A stretch of 64,000 nucleotides of DNA from JANNBN01 sp031385545 (lineage in GTDB: Bacteria; Actinomycetota; Acidimicrobiia; Acidimicrobiales; JANYDT01). Where the stretch lies: assembly GCA_031385545.1 (NCBI GenBank), contig JANNBN010000057.1, positions 1 to 64,000 of the forward strand, in the 5' to 3' direction. Position 1 is the first letter of the stretch. Each line of letters begins with the position of its first letter. Position numbers and translations under genes: made by a program. The notes beneath the pieces were generated by a model that worked only from the letters and a program-made list of their open reading frames with translations, did no database searches and was not told the origin of the DNA. This document shows positions 15,692 to 24,913 of this stretch, piece by piece.

Positions 15692-17641
15692 CTAGCTACC
15701 GGCCCGATACTGCACCACGAGGTCGGCAATGTCGTCCATGATGCGCGACAGGTCGAAGTCCTTCGGTGTGTACACCCGTGCAACCCCGTCGGCAAGCAGT
15801 GAAGCGGCGTCTGCATCGGGGATGATCCCACCGACCACAACCGGCGCGTCGATACCCATGGAACGAAGTCGGCCGACGAGCCCGGGAACCAGTTGCAGAT
15901 GCGAACCCGACAGAATGGACAGGCCGATGAGGTCCGGGTCCTCGTCGCGTGCCGACGCCAGTATCTCTTCGGGCGTCGACCTGATGCCGTGATAGATGAC
16001 CTCCATCCCAGCATCGCGGGCCGCGACGGCGATCTGTTCGGCACCGTTGGAATGACCATCCAGGCCGGGTTTGGCGACCAGGATTCGGGGCGGCCCACCC
16101 GCCATCGACCGTGATCGGGCGGCCACGGCCGACAGGCCGGCGCTGGCTATTGCTACGCCGGCGCCCACCCCTGTCGGGGCGCGGAACTCGCCGAACTCCG
16201 CCCGCAGCAGCGCGGCCCATTCGCCCGTGGTGCCACCAGCCTGAGCAAGAGCGATCGACGGTTCCATGATGTTCGCGCCGGTCCGGGCTGCTTCACGAAG
16301 CGCCCCGAGCGCAATCGAAACTGCGCCCCCGTCACGCGTGTTGCGCCACCGCACGATGTCGTCGATGGCGTCCTGCTGCACCCGGGGATCGACAGTGACG
16401 ATGAGGTTGCCGGTCGCCAGGGGCGAGGCTTCGGTCTCGGTAAAGCAGTTGACTCCGACAACCTTGATGTCACCGGACTCGATGCGACGGAGACGTTCAG
16501 TATGTGAACGTACTAACCGGCTCTTGAGTTCTCCGATGCACCGGAAGGCACCACCTCGGTCGAGGACGTCCTGGAGTTCTGCCCACGCCGCGGCTTCGAG
16601 TTCTCTCGTCTTTGCCTCGACCACGTGCGAGCCGTTGAACAGATCGTCGTACTCCAGAAGGTCAGTTTCGTAGGCGAGCACCTGCTGCAGTCGGAGCGAC
16701 CACTGCTGGTCCCACGGGGTGGGGAGACCGAGCGCTTCGTTCCAGGCCGGCAGCTGCACTGCCCGGGCGCGGGCGTCCTTCGAGAGCGTGACGCCCAGCA
16801 TCTCAAGCACGATCCGCGCCACGTTGTTTTCCGGCTGGGCCTCGGTGAGCCCGAGCGAGTTGACCTGCAGCCCATAGCGGAACCTGCGCAACTTCGGATC
16901 AGTGACGCCGTAGCGTTCTGCGCAGATGCGGTCCCATAGCGACGTGAACGCGCGCATCTTGCACAACTCCTCGACGAACCGGATCCCGGCATTGACGAAG
17001 AACGAGATGCGTCCGACGATGAGTGCGAAATCCGTATCGGGGATCTGTCCGCCTGCCTGTACAGCGTCGAGCACGTCGATTGCAGTGGCCAGCGCGTAGG
17101 CGAGTTCTTGGACGGTCGTCGCTCCGGCTTCCTGCAGGTGATAGCTGCACACGTTGATCGGGTTCCACTTCGGAACGTTGACCACGGTGTACGAAACCAT
17201 GTCCACGATCAGGCGCTTCGATGCGTCGGGCGGAAAGATGTACGTTCCGCGCGACAGGTACTCCTTCACGATGTCGTTCTGGGTGGTCCCCTGTAAGTTG
17301 CGCCTGTCAGCACCCTGCGCGTCTGCGTTGGCCAGATAGAGCGCCAACATCCACGCAGCTGTCGCGTTGATCGTCATCGAGGTGTTCATGCGCTCGAGGG
17401 GAATATCAGTCAGGAGGGCGTGCATATGTCCGATGTGCGCGACAGGGACGCCGACCTTTCCGACTTCGCCGACAGCTCGTGGATCATCGGGGTCGTAACC
17501 GGTTTGGGTCGGCAGGTCGAACGCGATGGACAGGCCCGTTTGGCCTTTTGCGAGGTTGGTCCGGTAGAGCTGATTCGAAGCGGCTGCCGTCGAGTGGCCG
17601 GCGTAGGTGCGCATGACCCAAGGCGCCTCTGGTCGATTCAT
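15692..17641 (-). CDS. ecm: Adenosylcobalamin-dependent ethylmalonyl-CoA mutase type enzyme
   Basis: 649 residues in one chain: a TIM-barrel acyl-CoA mutase domain (1-510) and a C-terminal B12-binding domain with the base-off signature GLDGHSNG near residue 533 and GLSILSGSH. The substrate-site sequence is TYAGHSTAAASNQLYRTNL then AFDLPTQTGYDPD. Methylmalonyl-CoA mutases have a Phe after TYAG and an A-T-H-R-G-Y-D motif instead; P-T-Q-T-G-Y-D is typical of MeaA/Ecm proteins, which turn ethylmalonyl-CoA into methylsuccinyl-CoA. The chain is also shorter than the approximately 730-residue Mcm large subunit. A small membrane-protein gene overlaps the start by four bases. Crotonyl-CoA carboxylase/reductase, expected in that pathway, is not in the window. 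Confidence 0.85.
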   Translation of the reverse strand: MNRPEAPWVMRTYAGHSTAAASNQLYRTNLAKGQTGLSIAFDLPTQTGYDPDDPRAVGEVGKVGVPVAHIGHMHALLTDIPLERMNTSMTINATAAWMLALYLANADAQGADRRNLQGTTQNDIVKEYLSRGTYIFPPDASKRLIVDMVSYTVVNVPKWNPINVCSYHLQEAGATTVQELAYALATAIDVLDAVQAGGQIPDTDFALIVGRISFFVNAGIRFVEELCKMRAFTSLWDRICAERYGVTDPKLRRFRYGLQVNSLGLTEAQPENNVARIVLEMLGVTLSKDARARAVQLPAWNEALGLPTPWDQQWSLRLQQVLAYETDLLEYDDLFNGSHVVEAKTRELEAAAWAELQDVLDRGGAFRCIGELKSRLVRSHTERLRRIESGDIKVVGVNCFTETEASPLATGNLIVTVDPRVQQDAIDDIVRWRNTRDGGAVSIALGALREAARTGANIMEPSIALAQAGGTTGEWAALLRAEFGEFRAPTGVGAGVAIASAGLSAVAARSRSMAGGPPRILVAKPGLDGHSNGAEQIAVAARDAGMEVIYHGIRSTPEEILASARDEDPDLIGLSILSGSHLQLVPGLVGRLRSMGIDAPVVVGGIIPDADAASLLADGVARVYTPKDFDLSRIMDDIADLVVQYRAGS

Positions 17642-18003
17642 TCGTCCATTCTGGCCGTGCGAGCGTGTTGGTTACCAGACGCGGGTTCGGTGGGGACGAC
17701 AGAGAGAGCCCCGGAGACGGTGTCGGCGCGATCGAAGTGAAACAGTGCCAGCCGTCGACGGTCTGCTGCGGCTCGGAGTTGATACCACCGCCATACCAAC
17801 CATGCGGGCGGAACAAACGCGATAGCTGATCCGACGGTGCCGACGAACTTGCCGATGTTCTCGCCGCTGGTCCGTGCTGTGACCAGAATAGCGAGGGTCA
17901 GCACGACGATGTTCCACAACAGAAATGCACCGCCGAGAAGGACCCATCTCCGGAAGTTGGGCCTATCTGTCTGTCGAAACTCGGGGCGATCGGTGAGGCT
18001 CAT
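17638..18003 (-). CDS. Small two-helix membrane protein
   Basis: 121 residues. Two hydrophobic segments, WVLLGGAFLLWNIVVLTLAILV (about 20-41) and FVGTVGSAIAFVPPAWLVW (about 53-71), are followed by a charged C-terminal tail of 50 residues. Its stop overlaps the mutase start codon (17638-17641), so the two genes are co-transcribed. No family is recognised and no link to B12 chemistry is visible in the sequence. Confidence 0.7.
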   Translation of the reverse strand: MSLTDRPEFRQTDRPNFRRWVLLGGAFLLWNIVVLTLAILVTARTSGENIGKFVGTVGSAIAFVPPAWLVWRWYQLRAAADRRRLALFHFDRADTVSGALSVVPTEPASGNQHARTARMDE

Positions 18004-18058
18004 CGACCCAGTCTGGCCGAGTGTCTCGTGGATCAGGACAATTCAGTAACGTCAGGTC

Positions 18059-18448
18059 ATGCCAGCTACCCGCCGCTCACTCGACATGGTGGCCGAAGCC
18101 TCGGCCCGCATCCGTACCTATTCGGTGGCCGAGGCCACAGCCAAGCTGGGTGCCGAGGGCGTGACATTCGTCGATCTGCGCGACCCTCGAGAACTCGACC
18201 GTGACGGGCGTATCCCCGGTGCACTCCACGCGACCCGAGGCATGTTGGAGTTCTGGGTCGACCCCGAAAGCCCGTACTACCGGTCCGTCTTCGGAGAAGA
18301 CCGAGAGTTCGTGCTGTTCTGTGGTGGCGGGTGGCGCTCGGCCCTTGCGGCCGCAACGCTGCTGGATATGGGATTCGACCACGAATCCGTGGCGCACATC
18401 GACGGGGGATTCGCTGCCTGGAAGAAGGCCGCCGCGCCGATGGAGTGA
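18059..18448 (+). CDS. Rhodanese-like sulfurtransferase
   Basis: 129 residues, a single rhodanese domain. The motif FVDLRDPRELDRDGRIPGALHATRG opens the domain, and the active-site loop VLFCGGGWRSALAA carries the catalytic Cys in the C-x-x-x-x-R position. The closing AHIDGGFAAWKKA is the CH2B-like helix. Such proteins carry persulfide sulfur for thiolation, detoxification or cofactor assembly. Cytoplasmic. It converges on ybaK with only four bases between stop codons. The substrate is not defined. Confidence 0.9.
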   Translation: MPATRRSLDMVAEASARIRTYSVAEATAKLGAEGVTFVDLRDPRELDRDGRIPGALHATRGMLEFWVDPESPYYRSVFGEDREFVLFCGGGWRSALAAATLLDMGFDHESVAHIDGGFAAWKKAAAPME

Positions 18449-18452
18449 CTGC

Positions 18453-18944
18453 TCAGCGTTTTGCCAGCGGTGCGAACATCGCGCCGGTCAACGCCGCAAG
18501 GTCGTCCGGTGCCAGTTCAATCTCAAGGCCGCGCCGCCCGGCACTGACGAAGATCGTGTCCCAGAGCTGAGCGTCCTCGTCGATCAGTGTGCGGTGCCTC
18601 TGGCGTTGGCCGAGCGGACTGATACCGCCGAGGACGTATCCGGTCGCTCGTTGCGCGTCGCGTTGGCCGGCCATTTCGGCCCGTCGAGCGCCCAGCGTGA
18701 CAGCAAGCACCTTCAAGTCGCATGTGCTGTCAGACGGAACCACTGCCACCACCAATTCGTCTCGGGGGTCGCCCTTCACGATCACAAGCAACGTCTTGTA
18801 CACCCGCGCCGGATCGACGTCCAGAGCCAACGATGCTTCGTGTGCATACGAAGCCGCCGCTGGATCATGGATGTATTCGTGCAGTTTGTGTGTGATACCT
18901 CCATGCGCTGCCGCAGCCGTCGCCGGCGTCTGCCTTCCGCTCAT
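18453..18944 (-). CDS. ybaK: YbaK-type aminoacyl-tRNA deacylase
   Basis: 163 residues, the family size, from ATG 18944. A longer upstream frame is not supported by the family. The sequence opens with a helix LHEYIHD and has KTLLVIVKGDPRDELVVAVVPSDSTCDLK, where the conserved first Lys and the VPSD-like strand match YbaK. GYVLGGISPLGQRQRHRTLIDE follows, with the G-G-I-S-P-x-G loop that positions the mischarged tRNA end. Proteins of this group clear Cys-tRNA(Pro) and similar errors. It lies divergent to the cyclophilin gene at 19014. Confidence 0.9.
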   Translation of the reverse strand: MSGRQTPATAAAAHGGITHKLHEYIHDPAAASYAHEASLALDVDPARVYKTLLVIVKGDPRDELVVAVVPSDSTCDLKVLAVTLGARRAEMAGQRDAQRATGYVLGGISPLGQRQRHRTLIDEDAQLWDTIFVSAGRRGLEIELAPDDLAALTGAMFAPLAKR

Positions 18945-19013
18945 CTCGGCAACCGCTGCACCATGGCGACAGTCTGCTCCGGCACACCGGCACCCGCCAG
19001 TAAGGTTGTACGC

Positions 19014-19547
19014 ATGGCAACCGTGAACCCCACCGCAACCTGTGAGACCAGCCTCGGCACGTTCGAAGTCGAGCTCTTTCTCCGTGAAATGCCACTCACC
19101 GCGGGCAATTTCATCGACCTGGCAGAGAGTGGCTTCTACAACGGCCTGCACTTCCATCGGGTCATCGACAATTTCATGATCCAGTTCGGCTGCCCCCATA
19201 GCAAAGACCCGTTCAGCTCGCAGGCCGGCACCGGTCAGAGCCCGAAGGGCCGCATCCGCGACGAGTTCCCCGACAGCTTCAAGGCCTCCAACGAGCCAGG
19301 CACGCTGTCGATGGCCAACACCGGCCAGCCCAACTCCGGTGGTTCGCAGTTCTTCATCAACACCAAGCACAACACCTACCTGGACTGGTTTGCACCAGGT
19401 GCATCCCGCCATCCCGTATTCGGCAAGATTGTCGGCGGCACCGATGTCATCTCGGCAATCGAGAAGACCCAGACCGACGGGCGAGACCGTCCAGTTACCC
19501 CGGTGCAGATGATCTCAGTCACCATCAACCGGCCAGTCGAAGCCTGA
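19014..19547 (+). CDS. Cytoplasmic cyclophilin (peptidyl-prolyl isomerase)
   Basis: 177 residues from ATG 19014. The cyclophilin core is complete: LFLREMPLTAGNFIDLAESGFYNGLHFHRVIDNFMIQFGC (catalytic Arg in F-H-R-V), LSMANTGQPNSGGSQFFI and a late FGKIVGGTDVISAIEKTQTD. It isomerises Xaa-Pro bonds during protein folding. An insertion of about 15 residues (PHSKDPFSSQAGTGQSPKG) lies between the active-site strand and DEFPDSF, as in other actinobacterial forms. There is no signal peptide. It converges with the membrane cyclophilin gene, 70 bases apart. Confidence 0.93.
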   Translation: MATVNPTATCETSLGTFEVELFLREMPLTAGNFIDLAESGFYNGLHFHRVIDNFMIQFGCPHSKDPFSSQAGTGQSPKGRIRDEFPDSFKASNEPGTLSMANTGQPNSGGSQFFINTKHNTYLDWFAPGASRHPVFGKIVGGTDVISAIEKTQTDGRDRPVTPVQMISVTINRPVEA

Positions 19548-19617
19548 TTCCCTGGCCGAATAGTCCCGGCAAGATAGAGCCCGGTAGGGCCCGAGCGGGC
19601 AATGCCCCGTGGTCCCG

Positions 19618-20436
19618 CTACTGGGCTGCGACCGATGTTGACGACGTTGCGGTTCCGCCTTCACCCTCGGCGACGATCTCGAGGCTCTTGATCGTGACGA
19701 GCTGCGACGACACCTCGGAACCCTCGACCGCCAGCGCGTCGATCTTGCGCACCACATCGAGTCCCTGGCTGACCTTGCCCAGCGGAGCGAAGTCGGCCGG
19801 GTTCAGTGCAGCTCCGGACGCACCCGAGATGATCAGGAACTGGCTGCCGTTCGCCCTGTCAGCCATGACAACCGACCCGGGTTGCAACGGCTCTGCGCCA
19901 GATTCTGGTGGAATCGTGTAGCCGGGTCCGCCTTCGCCGCTGGCATCAGGGCTGCCGCTTTGGACGAGGAAGTCGCCGATGACCCGGTGGAACGGCAGGC
20001 CGTCATAGAAGCTGTAACGGGCCAGGTAGATGAAGTTGTTCACGGTCTTCGGGGCCGCGTTCTGGTCGAGGTCGATCCAGATGGTTCCCTTGTCCGTCTT
20101 GAGTTTCGCCCGGTATTTCGCTGCGAGGTCGATGCACATTGGCGGGTCAAGGGGGAAGACGCGTGTTTGGTTGTTCCCGCCCGTCGGGCTGGGGCAGGGA
20201 AGGGCCTCTGGCGCCAAGGTGGTCGGTGGCAACGTGATCGGTGTCGTGGGGACAATTTCGGGCGCGCTGACCGTGACATCGGGCACCGGTGAAGCCGCTG
20301 TTTCGGTATCGCGGACTGCAGAACCGACGAGCGCGGCGACTGCCGTCAGGACGACCACCCCTCCGGCAACGACCATCGCGCGGCCCCGAACCCCTCGGGT
20401 GTCTCCAGGTTCATCGTCTGTTTCGTACGTGGCCAT
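19618..20436 (-). CDS. Membrane-anchored cyclophilin
   Basis: 272 residues. One helix (AMVVAGGVVVLTAVAALVGSAV, about 20-41) is followed by a Pro/Thr-rich linker and an extracytoplasmic cyclophilin domain from about residue 110. That domain reads TDKGTIWIDLDQNAAPKTVNNFIYLARYSFYDGLPFHRVIGDFLVQSG, then SVVMADRANGSQFLII and LGKVSQGLDVVRKI. The catalytic Arg (F-H-R-V) is kept. It would fold secreted or cell-wall proteins. A short disulfide-capable segment (LPCPSPTGG...PPMCIDLA) precedes the domain. Divergent from the M23 peptidase gene. Confidence 0.9.
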   Translation of the reverse strand: MATYETDDEPGDTRGVRGRAMVVAGGVVVLTAVAALVGSAVRDTETAASPVPDVTVSAPEIVPTTPITLPPTTLAPEALPCPSPTGGNNQTRVFPLDPPMCIDLAAKYRAKLKTDKGTIWIDLDQNAAPKTVNNFIYLARYSFYDGLPFHRVIGDFLVQSGSPDASGEGGPGYTIPPESGAEPLQPGSVVMADRANGSQFLIISGASGAALNPADFAPLGKVSQGLDVVRKIDALAVEGSEVSSQLVTIKSLEIVAEGEGGTATSSTSVAAQ

Positions 20437-20535
20437 ATGGTCGAGGGTAGTTCACCCCCCAGGCAAGTGAGCGGATTGCGCCGGAAAGGACTCCCCTGCC
20501 GGTAGGCTGCGACGGCCTGTTCCGGGCGAGCTCTT

Positions 20536-22311
20536 GTGATGCGCCATCGTCGAACGTCCCGCCTTGCCCGGCGCGCTACTGCCAGCGTGTTCGTTGCCGC
20601 TCTTGTGTTTGTTCCGCGCGCCACGGCACTGATCCCTCCGGAGCTCTCGACCACCATCCCCCCGGTGTCCGTGGGGACCACGTTATCGACCACGTCCACC
20701 GGCTCAACGATCATTGCGTCTCCGATCCCTTCCGTCGTCCCAGCCGTGGTGCCAATCGAAGCGGGGACGGTTCGTCCGGCAGCGCCTGATTCGTCGAGCA
20801 CCATCGCAGTATCGACCATTCCCGCCGATGGCAGTTCATCGCTCGCCACGTCGTCCACGGTTCCGCCGGATCTCTCGATCTCGCCGATTCCGACCGTTCC
20901 GGGGGAAGACCTCCCTGATGCGTTCATCGTCCCGGGAGTCGACCCCACGACCGACGCAAACTTCGATGATGCACTTCCCGAAGAAGTACCGCTCACGGGG
21001 GCGACAGCATCAACCTATGGTGCTCCTTTCAACGGAACATCGTTCGCTGCAGAACTGGCCAAGCTCACCGCCGGCGAACGCCGGCGAGTGCTTGACATCC
21101 AGGCCAGGCTTGCCGCCGCAACTCAGCGAGTTGGTGCTGCGAAGGATTCACTCGAGGACCTCACGAACTCCGGCCGTCAGAGCCGCGACGATCTGGCGAA
21201 GCTTCACGCATTGCGAGACCGGTTGGCGGTTTCCATGCGACAGCGTGCATTACGTCAGTACACCGGCGAATCTGCTCGTTACCTGAGGCTTATCCTCGAA
21301 GCGAAGGACCTCAACGTCCTGCGTCGTCGGACAGACCTCATCTCGCAGGCGCAGCGGCGTGACGCAGCCCTCGTGCAGACATACCGGCAGTCAGCCCGGT
21401 CACTCGAAGAAGAGACGGCGCACTACAACGCCATCAGGGACGCGCGTCAGTTCGAGATCGACCAGCTGGTTGCTGATGAGGCCGCACTGAAGAAGGACTT
21501 CGATTCCCTGAGTTCCCTCCTGGGTGCATTGGACGCACCGGTTGCCTTCGAGGGCTTTGTGTTCCCGGTGCAGCCGCCATATGCGTACATCGATACATAC
21601 GGGGCTGACCGGATGAACGGCTCCCCGTTCCAGCACAAGCACCAGGGAGTCGACATCTTTGCCCGGGAGGGCACACCGGTGATCGCAACGAAACGTGGTG
21701 TCGTCTACAGCATCGGTGTGGCCCGCCTCGGTGGCAATAGGGTGTGGCTCAAAGACGTCGACGGTACCTGCTATTACTATGCACACTTAATATCATTCGC
21801 GAGCGGGCTGTATGAGAACAAGATCGTCGAGTCCGGCGAGGTCCTCGGGTTTGTCGGAACGACCGGTAATGCCGTCGGCACGCCACCCCACCTGCACTAC
21901 GAAATCCATCCGCAGTGCACCGGTCCCACCAACCCCACGCCGATTCTGAAGGCGGTGGAGAACAGCAATCTCGAGCAGTACGTGGCTGCAGTTCGTCCTG
22001 TCTTCGGTGGCGGCCAACTTCCTACCGGTGCAGCGCCAGTTGTAACAACCGTGCCTGGCGCCGCCACCGTGCCGGGTGCAACGGTTGCGTCCACTCAACC
22101 CGGGCAGGGCGTCCCCCCGCCGCTAGTCGGCAACGCGCCTGGGGGAAGTACCAAAATCGTGCCCACTTCGGCTGTGGCGCGGCCGGCACCAACAGCGGTG
22201 CCGCTGCCGGTTCCGCGTGCCAACAAGGTCACCATTCCGCCTCCGACGACTGCACCCCCGCCGACCAAGCCTGCCTCCACAGGGCCCACGTCGACGAAGC
22301 CGACGGCCTGA
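20536..22311 (+). CDS. Secreted M23 peptidase with coiled coil
   Basis: 591 residues, with a basic N terminus and hydrophobic signal ending near ATALIPP. A Ser/Thr/Pro-rich region (30-150) is followed by a coiled coil (about 170-310), as in EnvC or RipA-type cell-division partners. The M23 domain has HKHQGVDIFAREGTPV, then YYYAHL and HLHYEIHPQ; His and Asp of H-x-x-x-D and the H-x-H pair are the zinc ligands. The C-terminal 130 residues are a Pro/Thr/Ala tail, probably disordered or wall-associated. It would cut peptidoglycan cross-links. Start is GTG 20536 or ATG 20539. Confidence 0.9.
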   Translation: MMRHRRTSRLARRATASVFVAALVFVPRATALIPPELSTTIPPVSVGTTLSTTSTGSTIIASPIPSVVPAVVPIEAGTVRPAAPDSSSTIAVSTIPADGSSSLATSSTVPPDLSISPIPTVPGEDLPDAFIVPGVDPTTDANFDDALPEEVPLTGATASTYGAPFNGTSFAAELAKLTAGERRRVLDIQARLAAATQRVGAAKDSLEDLTNSGRQSRDDLAKLHALRDRLAVSMRQRALRQYTGESARYLRLILEAKDLNVLRRRTDLISQAQRRDAALVQTYRQSARSLEEETAHYNAIRDARQFEIDQLVADEAALKKDFDSLSSLLGALDAPVAFEGFVFPVQPPYAYIDTYGADRMNGSPFQHKHQGVDIFAREGTPVIATKRGVVYSIGVARLGGNRVWLKDVDGTCYYYAHLISFASGLYENKIVESGEVLGFVGTTGNAVGTPPHLHYEIHPQCTGPTNPTPILKAVENSNLEQYVAAVRPVFGGGQLPTGAAPVVTTVPGAATVPGATVASTQPGQGVPPPLVGNAPGGSTKIVPTSAVARPAPTAVPLPVPRANKVTIPPPTTAPPPTKPASTGPTSTKPTA

Positions 22312-22420
22312 AGGCAAGCGGGCAGCTCGACCGGAGTCGAGGTCTGGCGAACTTCGGACTGCCGTGAGACCCATCGATCCGGACGGTCGCGGCGGGGTGC
22401 GCTGGTAGCGTGTCACCCCC

Positions 22421-23689
22421 GTGGCCCTCATCGTCCAGAAGTTCGGTGGAAGCAGCGTCGCTGACCCAGAACGTATCCGTTCCGTCGCCGACCATGTCGC
22501 CCGCACCGTCAAGCGGGGAAATCAGGTCGTGGTTGTCGTGTCAGCCATGGGCAAGACCACCGACGACCTCATCCGCCTGTCGAACGCTGTCCTCACCAGT
22601 CAGAGCGGGCCGGTCGAGAAAGCCACGCAGAAGGGCGACGTGCCCGTCAAAGGCGACTCGAGGGAGATGGACATGCTCCTCTCCACCGGTGAACGGGTGT
22701 CGGCGGCGCTCGTCGCCATGGCCATCGAAGATCTCGGCGTCCGTTCCGCCAGTTTCACGGGAAGCCAGGTCGGCATCGTCACCGATACGCAGCACGGCCG
22801 GGCGAAGATCATCGAGGTCAAAGGCGATCGTCTCCGCCAGGCACTTGCCGCGGGCGTCGTGCCAGTCGTTGCCGGGTTTCAGGGCGTTTCCACCGCACAC
22901 GACGTCACCACGCTGGGGCGCGGTGGTTCCGATACCACTGCGGTGGCGCTCGGCGCGGCCCTCGGCGCAGACTCCTGCGAGATCTATACCGATGTCACCG
23001 GCGTTTTCACCGCAGACCCACGGGTGGCGCCGAGGGCTCATCGCATGAAGCAGGTCAGCTTCGAAGAAATGCTGGAGATGGCTGGTTCGGGTTCTGGCGT
23101 TGTGGCCCTGCGCGCCGTGGAGTTCGCCAGCCGTCACAAGGTACCGCTGCACGTGCGTTCGAGCTTCACCTGGGAGCCCGGCACCATCATCACCGAGGAG
23201 GATCCGTCCATGGAACAGGCTGTTGTCACCGGCATCACACACGACACGTCCGAGGCCAAGGTCACGGTCACCGATACACCTGACCGTCCGGGTGTTGCGG
23301 CGCAACTGTTCAGGGCGTTGGCCGATGCTCGGGTCAACGTCGACATGATCGTGCAGAACGTTGGCCACGATGCCAAGACCGACATCAGTTTCACGGTGCC
23401 GAAGGCGGATCTCAATACCGCCATCGATGTCTGCGAACGGATCGCCTTTGACCTTGGGGCCGGTACGGTCGACGCTGACCGCGAGGTTGCACGGGTATCA
23501 ATCGTCGGAGCCGGTATGCGCACCAACCCTGGTGTGTCAGCCACGATGTTCGAGACTCTGGCTACTGCCGGGGTGAACATCGAGATGATCTCCACGTCGA
23601 CAATCCGTCTGTCGTGTGTCGTCCGCGCCGATCAGGTCGAAACCGCTGTGCAGGCGCTTCACACCGCGTTCGAACTCGACGCGGACTAA
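22421..23689 (+). CDS. lysC: Aspartate kinase
   Basis: 422 residues. It phosphorylates L-aspartate, the first step to Lys, Met, Thr and diaminopimelate. The kinase domain opens with VQKFGGSSVADPERI (K-F-G-G-S-S) and has VVVVVSAMGKTTDDLI, MLLSTGERVSAAL and LGRGGSDTTAVALGAALGADSCEIYTDVTGV. Two ACT domains fill the last 160 residues (TDTPDRPGVAAQLF and GAGMRTNPGVSATMFETL), so feedback control by Lys/Thr is likely. Start is GTG 22421. The asd gene follows 177 bases later, the classic actinobacterial order. Confidence 0.95.
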   Translation: MALIVQKFGGSSVADPERIRSVADHVARTVKRGNQVVVVVSAMGKTTDDLIRLSNAVLTSQSGPVEKATQKGDVPVKGDSREMDMLLSTGERVSAALVAMAIEDLGVRSASFTGSQVGIVTDTQHGRAKIIEVKGDRLRQALAAGVVPVVAGFQGVSTAHDVTTLGRGGSDTTAVALGAALGADSCEIYTDVTGVFTADPRVAPRAHRMKQVSFEEMLEMAGSGSGVVALRAVEFASRHKVPLHVRSSFTWEPGTIITEEDPSMEQAVVTGITHDTSEAKVTVTDTPDRPGVAAQLFRALADARVNVDMIVQNVGHDAKTDISFTVPKADLNTAIDVCERIAFDLGAGTVDADREVARVSIVGAGMRTNPGVSATMFETLATAGVNIEMISTSTIRLSCVVRADQVETAVQALHTAFELDAD

Positions 23690-23866
23690 AGCCCGACTCG
23701 GTGCGCACGAGGGTGACTCGACGAAGTTTCGGGGTTGCCTGGAGCCTGGCGCGAAATTGCTGTCCCCTTCGGTCGTAGAGCGCGCGAAACTGGTTGCTCC
23801 CGTCAGGACTCGGGAACGTTCCGGGGTCCGTATGGTCACAAGCCGGAAGTCCGGAGGAGTCGCAAG

Positions 23867-24913
23867 ATGCGTATCGCAGTCGTTGGAGCAACAGGCATGG
23901 TCGGCGAGGCAATGCGCGACATTCTCGTGGAGCGAAAGTTCCCCTATACCGGGATGCGGTTCTTCGCGTCGGCACGGTCCGCTGGCCGCACCATCGAGTT
24001 CGACGGCAAGCAGATCGTGGTCGAGGACGCCGAAACGGCCGACCCCTCCGGTATCGACATCGCGCTCTTCTCAGCCGGTGGCGCGACCTCCAAGGCGCTG
24101 GCACCCAAGTTCGCTGCTGCCGGCGCCGTTGTGGTCGACAACTCCAGCGCGTGGCGCATGGACCCAGACGTACCGCTCGTCGTCAGCGAGGTCAACCCGC
24201 ATGCCATCGCCAACCGGCCGAAGGGCATCATCGCCAACCCCAACTGCACCACCATGGCAGCAATGCCGGTGTTGAAGCCGCTGCACGTCGAAGCCGGTCT
24301 CACCAAAATGATCGCAGCCACGTATCAGGCCGTTTCGGGTGGTGGCGTTGCAGGCGTTGCCGAACTTGAGACGCAGGTCCGCAAGGTTGCCGATGAGTCC
24401 GCAAAGCTTGCAGCGCACGGTGATGCTCTGGACATTCCTGCGCCGCAGAAATTCAGTCAGCCGATCGCCTTCAACGTCCTTCCGTACGCCGGGGCGTACG
24501 CAGAGGACACGGTCGACGGCGACCTCGGCTACACCGATGAAGAACTGAAGTTGCGCAACGAGAGCCGAAAAATCCTCGAGATCCCTGACCTCAAGGTTGC
24601 CGGGACTTGTGTCCGTGTCCCCGTCTACACGGGCCACTCGTTGTCCATCCATGCCGAATTCAATCGGCCAATCTCGGTACAGCGTGCCATGGAAGTTCTC
24701 AGCGCCGCTCCGGGAGTCGAGCTCGACGACGTCCCCACGCCGCTCAAGGCTGCAGGCCGAGACGCCTGCTTCGTGGGTCGCATCCGCAAAGACCCGACCT
24801 CGGACAATGGCCTGGTGCTGTTCATCAGCAACGACAACTTGCGTAAAGGCGCCGCACTCAACGCAGTTCAGGTGGCTGAGTTGGTGGCCAAAGAGCTCAG
24901 CGCGAAACGCTGA
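23867..24913 (+). CDS. asd: Aspartate-semialdehyde dehydrogenase
   Basis: 348 residues from ATG 23867, preceded by GGAGGAG at 23852-23858. The enzyme reduces aspartyl phosphate to the semialdehyde with NADPH. Seen are the Rossmann loop VVGATGMVGEAM, SAGGATSKALAP, NSSAWRMDPDVPLVVSEVN, the active-site Cys in ANPNCTTM, QAVSGGGVAGVAEL and the His in YTGHSLSIHAEF. A longer open frame begins at 23735 but lacks homology. It probably shares a transcript with lysC. The end overlaps the convergent LuxR gene by 17 bases (24897-24913). Confidence 0.95.
   Translation: MRIAVVGATGMVGEAMRDILVERKFPYTGMRFFASARSAGRTIEFDGKQIVVEDAETADPSGIDIALFSAGGATSKALAPKFAAAGAVVVDNSSAWRMDPDVPLVVSEVNPHAIANRPKGIIANPNCTTMAAMPVLKPLHVEAGLTKMIAATYQAVSGGGVAGVAELETQVRKVADESAKLAAHGDALDIPAPQKFSQPIAFNVLPYAGAYAEDTVDGDLGYTDEELKLRNESRKILEIPDLKVAGTCVRVPVYTGHSLSIHAEFNRPISVQRAMEVLSAAPGVELDDVPTPLKAAGRDACFVGRIRKDPTSDNGLVLFISNDNLRKGAALNAVQVAELVAKELSAKR

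Noticed and set aside
18945..19412. N-terminal extension of ybaK
   Set aside because: It overlaps the divergent cyclophilin gene antisense, and the YbaK domain begins after the ATG at 18944.
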